DNA of 20,164 nt from Lachnospiraceae bacterium UBA3772 (GCA_002371025.1 DFFQ01000187.1:1-20164); one strand, 5' to 3'; shown: positions 8,693-17,013, counted from the first letter of the stretch. Program-made: numbers and translations. Notes: generated from the sequence alone by a model not told the origin.

Positions 8693-8718
8693 AGATAATG
8701 CTTGCAATAGCATTATCT
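8693..8718 (-). other. Stem-loop across the agrD stop codon
   Basis: AGATAATGC and GCATTATCT pair perfectly (9 bases) around an 8-base loop, and the agrD stop codon (8713-8715) lies in one arm. There is no T-run on the minus strand after it, so it is not a standard terminator. It may protect the 3' end of an agrBD transcript or cause weak termination before the next gene. Confidence 0.5.
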
Positions 8719-8904
8719 ATAATTTGTCGCATGATTTTTTTCTTCACATATTTTTCCGACCAAATCAATACGCGGTCTCTCTGGCTGATACAGTAATGAA
8801 ACGCAAATTGGCGGCCAACTATAGATGTTTATATCCATCTCGTCCTCTGCTGCCACAGCCAACATCTGTAACAATGCCTTTTTTACAATTCCTTTTTCCT
8901 TCAT
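8713..8904 (-). CDS. agrD: AgrD-like autoinducing peptide precursor, 63 residues
   Basis: The start at 8904 overlaps the agrB stop (ATGA, 8901-8904), and AGGAGG lies 7 bases before it. The order is as in known AgrD: an amphipathic Lys/Leu/Ala N-terminus (residues 1-20), an acidic stretch (20-24), a core around SWPPICVSLL with Cys34, and a Pro/Glu-containing recognition segment YQPERP (39-44). By analogy with staphylococcal AgrD (Cys plus four residues ending in a hydrophobic one), the likely thiolactone ring is Cys34-Val-Ser-Leu-Leu38; the N-terminal cut cannot be read from sequence. The tail after YQPERP is about 19 residues with a second Cys (53), longer than usual. A perfect stem-loop (8693-8718) overlaps the stop codon. 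Confidence 0.88.
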   Translation of the reverse strand: MKEKGIVKKALLQMLAVAAEDEMDINIYSWPPICVSLLYQPERPRIDLVGKICEEKNHATNYR

Positions 8905-9491
8905 TTTGCTACCTCCTGTTTTGTTATTTTTGCCACAACTATACTTATAGCACACAATATAATCCCCCATGACATAAACCCCAAACAGCTTTCAGATGCT
9001 CCCATAACATTTAGTGAGAGAATAATAAGGGTCTCGAGAACCAGAACATATCTTGCTGATTTTTTAGATTCGCTTAACTCAGACAAGCTAAAATTCATTT
9101 TGGGATGATTTATTGTGCCTACAATCATTATCAAAACAAATGAAATACATAACGCTCCGAATACCAGAATTGGGTAAGAAGCAATTCTTTCACCAAAAAG
9201 CAATATTACAGTGAAAATTGCTAACGATTCAATATAGCAAATAATAAAATTATTAGCATGATATCCACCCGTATGTCTCCTAAGTAACAAGAAGAACCCC
9301 AGGAATAATACAGCAGGAACCAATTTCCCCAACCATATAGCAATAACACACATAGATATTAGAGATAAAAGTTTTTCCGCCATTATCTCAATTGCATATT
9401 CATAATATCTCCTCATAGCCGGAGTAATAATATTAAACGAAATCAGTGCGTTTACCGCAGCTTTCACCGGATTCACAAAATATACCCCCAT
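8901..9491 (-). CDS. agrB: AgrB-like membrane peptidase and processing protein
   Basis: A 196-residue polytopic membrane protein of the AgrB family, the cysteine protease that trims AgrD at its C-terminus and forms the thiolactone. The hallmark RRHTGGYHA motif is at 71-79 with the catalytic His78. Cys85 follows in the IICYIES segment, matching the His/Cys spacing of staphylococcal AgrB. An amphipathic N-terminal segment (NALISFNIITP through YYEYAIEIM) and five to six hydrophobic stretches are visible, and the length is typical. The ATG at 9491 has no good ribosome site, but the family-like N-terminus supports it; no better start lies upstream before the stop at 9558. It overlaps agrD by 4 bases and has a candidate promoter at 9526-9553, separate from the kinase-regulator unit. 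Confidence 0.95.
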   Translation of the reverse strand: MGVYFVNPVKAAVNALISFNIITPAMRRYYEYAIEIMAEKLLSLISMCVIAIWLGKLVPAVLFLGFFLLLRRHTGGYHANNFIICYIESLAIFTVILLFGERIASYPILVFGALCISFVLIMIVGTINHPKMNFSLSELSESKKSARYVLVLETLIILSLNVMGASESCLGFMSWGIILCAISIVVAKITKQEVAK

Positions 9492-9525
9492 AACACCAAT
9501 GTATTTGTATTCATATCCTGCCCAA

Positions 9526-9553
9526 ATTATATCAAGAAGAAACTGCGATTCAA
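9526..9553 (-). promoter_or_regulatory. Candidate promoter of agrBD
   Basis: On the minus strand, TTGAAT (9548-9553) and a perfect TATAAT (9526-9531) are separated by 16 bases. The pair lies just after the kinase terminator and about 35 bases before the agrB start. It implies a short leader and separate control of agrBD. Confidence 0.6.
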
Positions 9554-9593
9554 GTATTCATGCAGAAATCGGCTATTTCAAGCATAAAACGAC

Positions 9594-9619
9594 AAAAAAT
9601 GGAGCGGCAAGCCGCTCCA
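9594..9619 (-). terminator. Rho-independent terminator after the AgrC-like kinase
   Basis: TGGAGCGGC and GCCGCTCCA are perfect 9-base arms around two bases (9600-9619), followed on the minus strand by a run of T (ATTTTTTG). It lies 17 bases after the kinase stop and is the most G+C-rich hairpin in the area. It separates the two-component pair from agrBD. Confidence 0.93.
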
Positions 9620-9635
9620 GGTAATAATGTAAAAA

Positions 9636-10952
9636 TTATGCAGTTTTATTTAATGGAAATATGATCGCAAAATAAAACTCATTATCCATACTCTTTATTG
9701 AATAGGTTCCACCATACTTATCAATTGCTTTTTTAATATTTCGTATTCCTATGCCATACTCATCGCTTCTAAAACGCTTTGATGTTTCTATCTGCGCTTT
9801 TTTGATAGTTAATATTCCAGGGCTGGTATTTTTCACAGAAAGAATAAGAATGTCATCTTCTGTCATAAATTTCATTTTTATCGTACGCTTGCCCTCGCAT
9901 TTTTCACAAGCTTCTATTGCATTATTCAGCAAATTGGAAAGTATAACAACAAGATCCTCATCATCAATCGGTAGTTCAGACAAATCATTTATCCGAAAAA
10001 CAAAAACAATTCCTTTATCCATCATCTCATTATATTTTTCGTTGAGAATTGTATTAATTATCACATTATTTGTGTCTATGGCATTTCTTTCCATATACAT
10101 GGATTCATTTATTTCAGACACATACTTTTCAAGTTCCTGATACCTTCTTTCTTTCGCCAGCGCATCAACGCACAAAATATGGTTCTTAAACTCATGCGCC
10201 CTTTCCTTCTGCCTTTCCAAACTCTCTTGAATTGTATTATAAATATCTATCTGGTTTCTAAACTGTGTATACTCAGCTTCTTTCTCCTTGACCTCTACCT
10301 CCCTCACAATAATATCATTTATCAGAAAATAGATAAATATATTCATTAGTACCATCCCAAAGGCTATAGCATATAGTACATTTGCCTGACTCATATTCTG
10401 TATGTTGCTAAAGGCAACCGCCATAGAAAGAACCGAAATAATAGTAAATACAGGGAAAAACACGAACCGAATCCATTCTGTCTCAACCAAACCTCTTCCC
10501 TTCTTTTTATCAGATCTCATCTTCATAGCAAGGACTATCAGTAGCAAAATATTTTTTTCTATAATAACACCTAATCTTCCTGATAAGGTATTCCCTATAT
10601 CGTTTACATCAAATTGCTCAAACAACGAGAATATTAAAGCTAAGGTAATAAGATCTAGTACAATCATTATACACAAAAAAATGATGGACGCTATAAAGAG
10701 CTTCCACACCTCGCTATCCTTCAGAAAATACATTAGTGCTGTCATTACTAATATATATGATAATGCACGTAATATAAAATAATCCTTAAAAACAAATCCA
10801 ACTGCAAAAAAAGAAATCATATGTATCAACAGGGAAACAAAAATTTCCCGTCTTTGAATATATTTTTTATTAGGAAAGATAGCATTAAAATATATCCTGC
10901 TACAAATAACCTCTAATATCATTACAGAAAGATTATTTAACATTTCAAACAT
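9636..10952 (-). CDS. AgrC-like sensor histidine kinase (GHKL type)
   Basis: A 438-residue kinase. The first 215 residues contain six or so hydrophobic segments, as in AgrC-type peptide receptors. A coiled linker (about 215-250) leads to the phospho-acceptor His253 in HEFKNH, the AgrC/HPK10-type H-box. The ATP-binding domain has the N-box SNLLNNAIEA (339-348) and a G-box GIGIRNIKKAIDKYGG (400-415). The start codon shares its A with the stop of the regulator gene (TAATG), preceded by AAGGGGGAAG, so the two are translationally coupled. The ligand is most likely the peptide from the neighbouring agrD; this is inferred from the pairing. The gene order (regulator, kinase, terminator, agrB, agrD) differs from the staphylococcal agrBDCA order. 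The symbol agrC is plausible but not proven. Confidence 0.93.
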   Translation of the reverse strand: MFEMLNNLSVMILEVICSRIYFNAIFPNKKYIQRREIFVSLLIHMISFFAVGFVFKDYFILRALSYILVMTALMYFLKDSEVWKLFIASIIFLCIMIVLDLITLALIFSLFEQFDVNDIGNTLSGRLGVIIEKNILLLIVLAMKMRSDKKKGRGLVETEWIRFVFFPVFTIISVLSMAVAFSNIQNMSQANVLYAIAFGMVLMNIFIYFLINDIIVREVEVKEKEAEYTQFRNQIDIYNTIQESLERQKERAHEFKNHILCVDALAKERRYQELEKYVSEINESMYMERNAIDTNNVIINTILNEKYNEMMDKGIVFVFRINDLSELPIDDEDLVVILSNLLNNAIEACEKCEGKRTIKMKFMTEDDILILSVKNTSPGILTIKKAQIETSKRFRSDEYGIGIRNIKKAIDKYGGTYSIKSMDNEFYFAIIFPLNKTA

Positions 10953-11677
10953 TATACTTCCCCCTTATACTCGACATATGCCTCTTTAACTGCACGATAC
11001 TTGGTTCGAGGAATTGACAATTCCATGCCGTTATCCATTTCAGCAACATATGTCCGTATGTTTTTCACATGCTTAAGGTTTACAAGAAAACTCTGATGTA
11101 TTCGTAGGAAGTCACACCCCTCCATCCTCTTCTCTATTTCGTTAAGAGTAGATGTTATTGTATATTTTCGCTTTTTACATCTTGAAACATAAAAGTTTAC
11201 GGTATGCAAATCACTTTCAATATATATGATATTATCAATTGATAATTCTTTTTCACCTTCCTTAAACTCAAATGTGATTTTCCTTATCCCGTAATCCATA
11301 TCTTTAAGTATCTCATCCATACATTCTTCTAATGATTTATCAAAGTTTTTGTCACCTTTGATAATGTACCGAAAAGCCTTTACTTTATATCCCTCTGTTG
11401 AATACTTAACATAAGCGGTCACAAAAATAATATATATATCAGGTGACAGTTCACGTATCATCTTGCCCGTTTCAAGCCCATCGATATCGTCCATATTTAT
11501 ATCAAGAAAGACAATGGCATTTTGTTCCAAATCTTTACAGTATTCAACGAGTTCTCTACCATTGTCAAAAAGGACAATCTGGTAATCTATATTCTTCCGG
11601 TCCATGGAGAGGGATACCATTTTCTCCATTTCCTTCTGAAAATGTCTTTCATCATCGCATATTGCTATAGTTATCAC
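10952..11677 (-). CDS. LytTR-family response regulator (AgrA-like)
   Basis: A 241-residue regulator with an N-terminal receiver domain and a C-terminal LytTR DNA-binding domain. Receiver residues are all present: Asp8/Asp9, phospho-acceptor Asp59 in FLDINM, Thr87 in VTAY and Lys107. From about residue 135 the LytTR pattern follows (IIYIES, FLRIHQSFLVNLKHV, then IPRTKYRAVKEAY). The start is a GTG at 11677 with GGAGGG 7 bases before it; the next residues (ITIAICDDE) are the standard receiver start. The stop overlaps the kinase start by one base. LytTR proteins bind pairs of roughly 9-base direct repeats; I did not find a convincing pair before agrB or the secreted protein genes. Targets are unknown. 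Confidence 0.94.
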   Translation of the reverse strand: MITIAICDDERHFQKEMEKMVSLSMDRKNIDYQIVLFDNGRELVEYCKDLEQNAIVFLDINMDDIDGLETGKMIRELSPDIYIIFVTAYVKYSTEGYKVKAFRYIIKGDKNFDKSLEECMDEILKDMDYGIRKITFEFKEGEKELSIDNIIYIESDLHTVNFYVSRCKKRKYTITSTLNEIEKRMEGCDFLRIHQSFLVNLKHVKNIRTYVAEMDNGMELSIPRTKYRAVKEAYVEYKGEV

Positions 11678-11856
11678 CGATATCCCTCCGTCAAATCTAT
11701 TATCTTATTTATAGGCATTACATTAGAATAAACTACTAATTATATATCGGCACACTATCCATTACAATTTACTCTATGGATTTCTAATATAACACCAAGA
11801 TGCTTTGATTTCTACACTTACCTATTTATTCGGCGAAATAGTAGCTACACACTTCA

Positions 11857-11889
11857 AAAGGAAGCAATTTTAACTGCATTGCTTCCTTT
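11857..11889 (-). terminator. Hairpin terminator after the 160-residue secreted protein gene
   Basis: AAAGGAAGCAAT and ATTGCTTCCTTT are perfect 12-base arms around a 9-base loop, 41 bases after the stop at 11931. The minus-strand T-run after the stem is short, so termination may be incomplete and could let some transcripts enter the regulator gene. Confidence 0.7.
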
Positions 11890-11930
11890 CAAATAATCCA
11901 ATCAATCAGTATTTGAAGTATAGTTTTATA

Positions 11931-12413
11931 TTACTGATGTAACCGATAATATACATCTCCCTTATTTGAGGATCCAATCGCATTAATTGTAATTGTAATA
12001 TTATATTGTCCACTTCCGGGCAAATTTGACAGATTAATTGTTGCCAATTCATTATAATAATTCATAAATGAATATGTTTGTGTAGTTCCACTTAAAACAG
12101 GTGTCGCAGTTACATTCCCCTGCACCAGGTCTTTTTTATTGTCATTCGGACAATAGAATACTATATACACACCATCTGCTGCGGATACTGGAATTGGAAG
12201 ATATGCTGAAATCGGGTTGTTTATTGCTCCATTTCTGGTAGCTGTTCCAAGAAATGTATATATTTCTCCATCAGGTCCAACAATAGTGCTGCTTGCATTT
12301 AGGGCAAATTCATCTCCGATCGACTCCATTGCGTATGCATATTTACATGGCGCAATTGCTAAGACAATAGCAAGTGCTAAAAGCACACCTAAAAATTTCT
12401 TAACTCTTTTCAT
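11931..12413 (-). CDS. Small secreted beta-rich protein, 160 residues
   Basis: AAAGGAGG lies 7 bases before the ATG. Residues 1-28 form a Sec signal peptide (MKRVKKF, hydrophobic GVLLALAIVLAIA, cleavage near YAYA/ME). The mature part of about 130 residues is rich in Asn, Thr, Ser and Tyr, with alternating hydrophobic residues suggesting a beta-sandwich; there is one mature Cys (YCPND). No family is recognised. It ends the two-gene unit that starts at 13327, 44 bases after the preceding stop, and a hairpin follows. Its size, signal peptide, beta character and pairing with an Asn-rich protein make it a counterpart of the 153-residue protein at 8528, although I see no clear residue-level similarity between them. 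Confidence 0.88.
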   Translation of the reverse strand: MKRVKKFLGVLLALAIVLAIAPCKYAYAMESIGDEFALNASSTIVGPDGEIYTFLGTATRNGAINNPISAYLPIPVSAADGVYIVFYCPNDNKKDLVQGNVTATPVLSGTTQTYSFMNYYNELATINLSNLPGSGQYNITITINAIGSSNKGDVYYRLHQ

Positions 12414-12457
12414 TTGATTTTCCTCCTTTTCGTATCATTTTATGAATACTTCAAATA

Positions 12458-13327
12458 CTAGTCTTGTTCCACGATATTTGCCTTGACATTATTATTCTTT
12501 AACTTTTTATCCCATTCATTCCAATCCCCAAAGCTTTTATCAGTTAATGCAATCTCATCAAACATTTTTTTTGCTTTTTTCCAATCAGATGGCATAAATG
12601 TTGCTGTCCAATTTTTTTCATGTAAAGTATTCTTATATGATATATTGTTAGGACCGATCATCATGAACCCATCATTAGTTCTCTTTGTCATACCTCTTAC
12701 TTCAAAAGATGCATAAAACCACGCTTCCTCTTTCGTTTTAAGAATTGATGAGTATTGTTTCATATATACGTCTGCGAGCGAATTAAGCTTATCACGTGCA
12801 TTATTATCCATAATTATTTGGCCCCCCTGGCTTTCATAGCCATTAGAGGTAATATAGTAAATTCCCGTTTTGCTATCCTGATTGACAGTAAAATTCTTTA
12901 ACTGCTTTTCTTCTAAGTCCGATGCTCCCAATGCCTCTTTGATTGATTCCTCCAGTTCTTCATCAACCTCAACCATATTGAAAAAACCTGCTCCAAAATC
13001 GTTTATAAGAAACTTTTTCCCTGATTTCTCATCAACTTGTATGCAATTTTCTTTGAGTTTCCAATTAAATCCTTCTCCATTAGTCTTATTTTCTATTCGT
13101 AGATAACCCCCCTCTTTTCCACTAATTATATATTGATCTGTTTCTACTGTTTTAATAGAATCATAATCAGCCGTTTTATTTCCAAAAGATTCTTGTATAT
13201 TGGATGATGATTCAACAGTATCATCCGGCATCGTATTATTAAGAGTATTTTTAAATTCATCTTTACTGCTAACGTTTTTCTTTTCTGTATAATGAGTAAA
13301 CATTGTCATATTATTCCCGACTCTCAT
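12458..13327 (-). CDS. Unrecognised 289-residue Asn/Lys-rich protein
   Basis: The frame extends to 13372, but a strong GGGAGGTC site 6 bases before the ATG at 13327 sets the start. Residues 1-50 are polar and probably disordered. The remainder looks like an ordered alpha/beta protein without a signal peptide or membrane segment. Distinct stretches are LRIENKTNGEGFNWKLKEN, a segment with YESQGGQIIMDNNARDKL, and a C-terminus with MIGPNNISY, NWTATFMPSDWKKAKKMFDEI and a second Trp-rich turn. I cannot assign a family. It is first in its unit, downstream of the RiPP exporter gene, and has a candidate promoter at 13452-13480. Its polar N-terminus without signal resembles that of the 182-residue protein at 8007. 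Confidence 0.85.
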   Translation of the reverse strand: MRVGNNMTMFTHYTEKKNVSSKDEFKNTLNNTMPDDTVESSSNIQESFGNKTADYDSIKTVETDQYIISGKEGGYLRIENKTNGEGFNWKLKENCIQVDEKSGKKFLINDFGAGFFNMVEVDEELEESIKEALGASDLEEKQLKNFTVNQDSKTGIYYITSNGYESQGGQIIMDNNARDKLNSLADVYMKQYSSILKTKEEAWFYASFEVRGMTKRTNDGFMMIGPNNISYKNTLHEKNWTATFMPSDWKKAKKMFDEIALTDKSFGDWNEWDKKLKNNNVKANIVEQD

Positions 13328-13451
13328 ATTTTGACCTCCCTTAGAACCTACTGGTTCCATTGTAATACTCATCGCAAGTTAATAACAGTCGATATATTTG
13401 GTTCTTATAAATCGTCTCGTCATATCTCCTATATTAAACCATCTGTGTTTT

Positions 13452-13480
13452 ATTATCGGAGCAAAGCATACAGCCTTCAA
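13452..13480 (-). promoter_or_regulatory. Candidate promoter of the 289-residue protein unit
   Basis: On the minus strand, TTGAAG (13475-13480) and GATAAT (13452-13457) are spaced 17 bases apart. The predicted leader to the ATG at 13327 would be about 115 bases. There is no strong terminator between the exporter stop (13601) and this point, so some readthrough from the RiPP operon is possible. Confidence 0.4.
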
Positions 13481-13600
13481 CCATGTACGCATAAAAAGAC
13501 CATAAAATACATAATTCGTCAATCGCCTTACCCTTATCTTATCAGAAATGATTAATGATACAGTTTAAGGTATGATTAAGCATCCTAAGTCTATATGTTA

Positions 13601-15337
13601 TTATACTCGTAAATGATTTACATTTTTCAAATAAGATACCATTTGTTTATACTCTTTTTTATTAATTACATAATCCATATCTCCCTCCAAAATGACTCTT
13701 CCATCGTCTATAAGGATTATAAGATCCATTTCATTAAGAATTAATTGATGGTGACTGATAACTATAACTGTCTTTTCTTTTAATAATGTGTGTACTAATT
13801 CGTTTAAATGTAGCTCAGATGAATAATCCGCATTTGATGTTGCTTCATCCAATATTATTATCGGACGATCAAGAAGCAATGCACGAGCAAGGGCTATTTT
13901 CTGTTTTTGACCACCTGATAGCATAATGCCATTTGCCCCGACATTATAACCAAAAGATACTTCCCTTATGAAATCTGACAAACCACTTTCATCACATACT
14001 TGAATCAGCTTTTTTTCGTCTATATCTTGATATAAGCAAATATTGTTCCTTATACTATCGTTGAAGAGATACACATCTTGACTGACGACTGCGAACATCT
14101 CTCGATATGCTGCCATGGACAGTTTTCTTATATCTATATTATCAAGAGTTATGCTTCCTTTTTGTGGCGTTCTCAACCGAAGAAGAAGGTCTACTAATGT
14201 ACTCTTTCCACATCCATTTTTGCCAATCAGAGCCACCTTATTTCCCTTAGATATACACAAATCCACATCTTCGACAGCAGGATCATTATCAGAATATGAA
14301 AATGTCACTCTGTTAAATGTTATTTGCTTCCAATCCGGTATTTCTATTTCTTCAGCATCATCTTCTTCAGCTACTGACATAAATTCATAATACCTCTTTG
14401 TCGATGGTACAATCCCTGATAACAGGTATTTTATATTTAATATAGCTGATATAGGTCCCGTAACATATGCGCTATATGTAACGAATGCAAAAATTGTTCC
14501 AATCGTTAGTTCCATATTGAATACAAGATTTGCACCAACAATATATATTATGAGCACCATCGCTTGCACCATCAACGAGTCAATCCCTATATTCCATTGG
14601 GAAAGAATATTCAGCTTTTTCTGTTCACTTATAACCTTTGTTTGATTTATAGAAAATTCTTCTTTTTTCCTATTTGAAAGACCAAGAAGCCTAATCTCAC
14701 GCACACCACCAACTGTATCCCCAAACCAGCCTGCATAATTCTTGCTTACGTTTATAAAGGAATCCATCATTTCTTTACGCTTTTTTGCAAAAAACTTCAT
14801 CACAAAATACTTAAACGGGATAAACATCAGAACAATTATGGTCATGCGATAGTCAAGTATAAAAAGACCGATTATGCCTCCAATGATGCTAAATATTTGT
14901 GTAACCACAAAGAACATTCCTTCATCTGCTATAGAAATCATATTGGAAATGTCCAAATTCAAATTACTAAATATTTCTGCATAATTCCTCTTATCAAAAT
15001 ACTTTACCTGTACTCGAAGAAGATGTTTAAATGCTTCTTCGTTCAAGCTGTACTCTATTTTTGTTGATAAATTTATGCGTAGTTTTTCCGTAATTAGGTT
15101 CAATGCCGTAATGATCATATATATGAAAAATGATGACAAAGCAAGTTTTACAAGGAGATTGTAGTCTCCGCCTATGAAACCATCATCCATTATTCTTCTG
15201 CTGAACAATGGGAGACAAAAATTAAACATTGTAGCAAAAATAAGGATGCAAACAATACTACATATTGTAATCTTATATTTTGCAAGCAGACCTATTAATT
15301 TTTTTATCGCCTGCTTATCTGTCATTTCAAATTTCAT
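13601..15337 (-). CDS. ABC exporter (fused membrane and ATPase half-transporter) of the RiPP operon
   Basis: A 578-residue type I ABC exporter half-molecule that should act as a homodimer, with about six membrane helices in residues 20-310 and an ATPase domain after about 335. All nucleotide-site motifs are intact: Walker A GKNGCGKST (372-380), Q-loop Gln420, signature LSGGQ (473-477), Walker B IIILDEAT (493-500, Glu498) and His529. There is no N-terminal C39 peptidase domain, so it does not cleave the leader itself; the operon's S8 peptidase probably does. The ATG directly follows the S8 stop (TAAATG), with AAGAAG upstream as ribosome site. As last gene of the RiPP operon it most likely exports the modified Cys-rich peptide. 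A self-protection role is also possible. Confidence 0.94.
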   Translation of the reverse strand: MKFEMTDKQAIKKLIGLLAKYKITICSIVCILIFATMFNFCLPLFSRRIMDDGFIGGDYNLLVKLALSSFFIYMIITALNLITEKLRINLSTKIEYSLNEEAFKHLLRVQVKYFDKRNYAEIFSNLNLDISNMISIADEGMFFVVTQIFSIIGGIIGLFILDYRMTIIVLMFIPFKYFVMKFFAKKRKEMMDSFINVSKNYAGWFGDTVGGVREIRLLGLSNRKKEEFSINQTKVISEQKKLNILSQWNIGIDSLMVQAMVLIIYIVGANLVFNMELTIGTIFAFVTYSAYVTGPISAILNIKYLLSGIVPSTKRYYEFMSVAEEDDAEEIEIPDWKQITFNRVTFSYSDNDPAVEDVDLCISKGNKVALIGKNGCGKSTLVDLLLRLRTPQKGSITLDNIDIRKLSMAAYREMFAVVSQDVYLFNDSIRNNICLYQDIDEKKLIQVCDESGLSDFIREVSFGYNVGANGIMLSGGQKQKIALARALLLDRPIIILDEATSNADYSSELHLNELVHTLLKEKTVIVISHHQLILNEMDLIILIDDGRVILEGDMDYVINKKEYKQMVSYLKNVNHLRV

Positions 15338-16750
15338 TTATTTATCTTCTTTCTTTTCATACCTGTCAATAATAAACCTATAAACACCTTTAATTGCTTC
15401 CTCATCTATACAGGAATACATTATTTCTTGCGCAAAAACTCCATCAATGCTTATTGCAACCACTATACTTTCATCTATATATTTAAAATCTATACGCATA
15501 TCAAAACCTTCTTCATGAAGCATGGAAAGGTCAACACCACGTTTCGTTCCTATTATAATTAGATCCGATTGTTGATAATACGTTTGCCAATAAATAAAAT
15601 CATCCAGCTTCTCTGGTATCACCAGATCATATGGCAAATACTCAATGTCATATAGCGGACTATCCACAAGATTACATCCTGTAAACGCATTATATCCACT
15701 GCACGCAAACAGGTTCTTTAGTTCACACAGTTCTTTTATAATATCTGCTTCTTTATCAAAAACACAGCATATAACAGGTATATCAATATCCCCATTTTTC
15801 TTTTTCGATGATAAAATCTGTACTCTCCGGGTTTCTATACCCCAGAAACGGCATCCGTTGTCTAATGATTTAATTATTTCGTTTCCTAGATACACAATAT
15901 GTTTTTTCAAATCTATGTATTCATTTATCTCTGTCAAATCACATAGCACCAGTGTATCTATATCCTCTATGCATTCCGATAAGTCTTTGTCTTCAACCTC
16001 AAAATAAAATTCTGTCGTTCTTCCTACATACAACGGAGAAATCCATGCTTTTTCTATCCAATCTGGAGAATATATAAAAGTAGTCCTTTTGGCAGCCAAT
16101 AATGCTCGCATATCATCTATCGACATAATTCCTTTTTCACCAATCAGCTTCCCCACCATGGATACCACATACGGTGTTGCATAACTATTGCTTTTCCCTA
16201 GATAAAAAGAGAAACCTTCGATTGTAATTTTGTGATTCGAAGGTGCAATGAAGTCAATACCTTTTTGGAACTGCTTTTCCTGGTCGGTATAAAAGCTTTC
16301 CCCAGCCTCTATCCCAATCACATTTGAAAAAGATGCTGGATAAGTGATGAAACCATCATTTGACGCTGCTGCAACTATAATAAATCCTTTATTTCCATAA
16401 TGATTTATTATTTTGCGCATAGTTTTTTTATCTTGAAAATATGTTGTTCCCATACTATTATTAAGAATATATATATTATTTCTATTATAATAATCGAGAG
16501 CAATGCACATATTATTAAGATTACCCTTTCCATTTTCATCAAGTATTTTTACACAATGTAAAGAACACTCATCCAAATACTTCTCAATAATAAGAGCACA
16601 AATGGTTCCATGTTCACATACAGACAAGTCAATCTCACCAGTTCTATCAGCAACAGTATCCTCTATGATTACTTTATTTTCTACATCCCTTTCTAAACGC
16701 TTTTGATCTATACCATTGTCCAATATTCCTATTTTCTGCATTAATTTCAT
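15338..16750 (-). CDS. Cytoplasmic S8 (subtilisin-like) peptidase with a large C-terminal domain
   Basis: A 470-residue protein with a compact subtilase domain in residues 1-230. The triad is present: Asp11 (ILDNGID), His47 (EHGT) and Ser189 (SNSYATP, against the usual GTSMATP); oxyanion Asn131 is in AAASNDG. There is no signal peptide or propeptide, so it should be active inside the cell, where removal of the precursor's leader is the expected job; it may act on other proteins of the system. Residues about 240-470 form a further domain I cannot name, with Cys-containing stretches (DIPVICCVF, FACSGYNAFTGC) and a QQSDLIIIGTKRG turn. S8 peptidases are known in CcpM-type peptide clusters. The ATG overlaps the carrier gene stop by 4 bases. 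MKLM leaves two possible ATGs; the first is coupled. Confidence 0.9.
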   Translation of the reverse strand: MKLMQKIGILDNGIDQKRLERDVENKVIIEDTVADRTGEIDLSVCEHGTICALIIEKYLDECSLHCVKILDENGKGNLNNMCIALDYYNRNNIYILNNSMGTTYFQDKKTMRKIINHYGNKGFIIVAAASNDGFITYPASFSNVIGIEAGESFYTDQEKQFQKGIDFIAPSNHKITIEGFSFYLGKSNSYATPYVVSMVGKLIGEKGIMSIDDMRALLAAKRTTFIYSPDWIEKAWISPLYVGRTTEFYFEVEDKDLSECIEDIDTLVLCDLTEINEYIDLKKHIVYLGNEIIKSLDNGCRFWGIETRRVQILSSKKKNGDIDIPVICCVFDKEADIIKELCELKNLFACSGYNAFTGCNLVDSPLYDIEYLPYDLVIPEKLDDFIYWQTYYQQSDLIIIGTKRGVDLSMLHEEGFDMRIDFKYIDESIVVAISIDGVFAQEIMYSCIDEEAIKGVYRFIIDRYEKKEDK

Positions 16751-17013
16751 TTATCCTTTTCATGCAAACATTTTTCTATTTCACCGACAATTTCACCTAT
16801 AAATTGAAATTTATAATCAAAAATCACATCATCAGGAAAACTAATATCAAAGTGCTTTTCGAGTTTAACCATCAAAAAATAAGCTTCTGCCGGAAGCAAT
16901 GCTATATTATTTCCAAAAATATTTTCTTTCATCGGTTCTTTGCAACTACTCAAATCTCTAAACAAGCTTTCCTCAAATATTTTAGTTACATCTTCCAATA
17001 TTTTTTTCTGCAT
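16747..17013 (-). CDS. Acyl-carrier-related protein without the phosphopantetheine serine
   Basis: An 88-residue small helical protein. Its second half, LEKHFDISFPDD, matches helix II-III of acyl carrier proteins (LEEEFGIEIPDE pattern). The upstream site that is normally DSL reads LLPAEAY, so no serine is available for a phosphopantetheine arm at that position. This fits the 'peptide maturation system acyl carrier-related protein' type known beside CcpM radical SAM enzymes (identified from memory of that family). Role unknown: a scaffold or docking partner is more likely than acyl transfer. A GAGGATA site lies before the ATG, 12 bases after the previous stop, and the gene overlaps the S8 gene by 4 bases. 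Confidence 0.82.
   Translation of the reverse strand: MQKKILEDVTKIFEESLFRDLSSCKEPMKENIFGNNIALLPAEAYFLMVKLEKHFDISFPDDVIFDYKFQFIGEIVGEIEKCLHEKDK

Noticed and set aside
8905..8970. 22-codon N-terminal extension of AgrD
   Set aside because: It lies inside agrB in another frame; the ATG at 8904 has AGGAGG before it and gives an AgrD-like N-terminus.
13328..13372. Longer start of the 289-residue protein
   Set aside because: The extension covers the strong GGGAGGTC ribosome site itself; the ATG at 13327 is correctly spaced from it.
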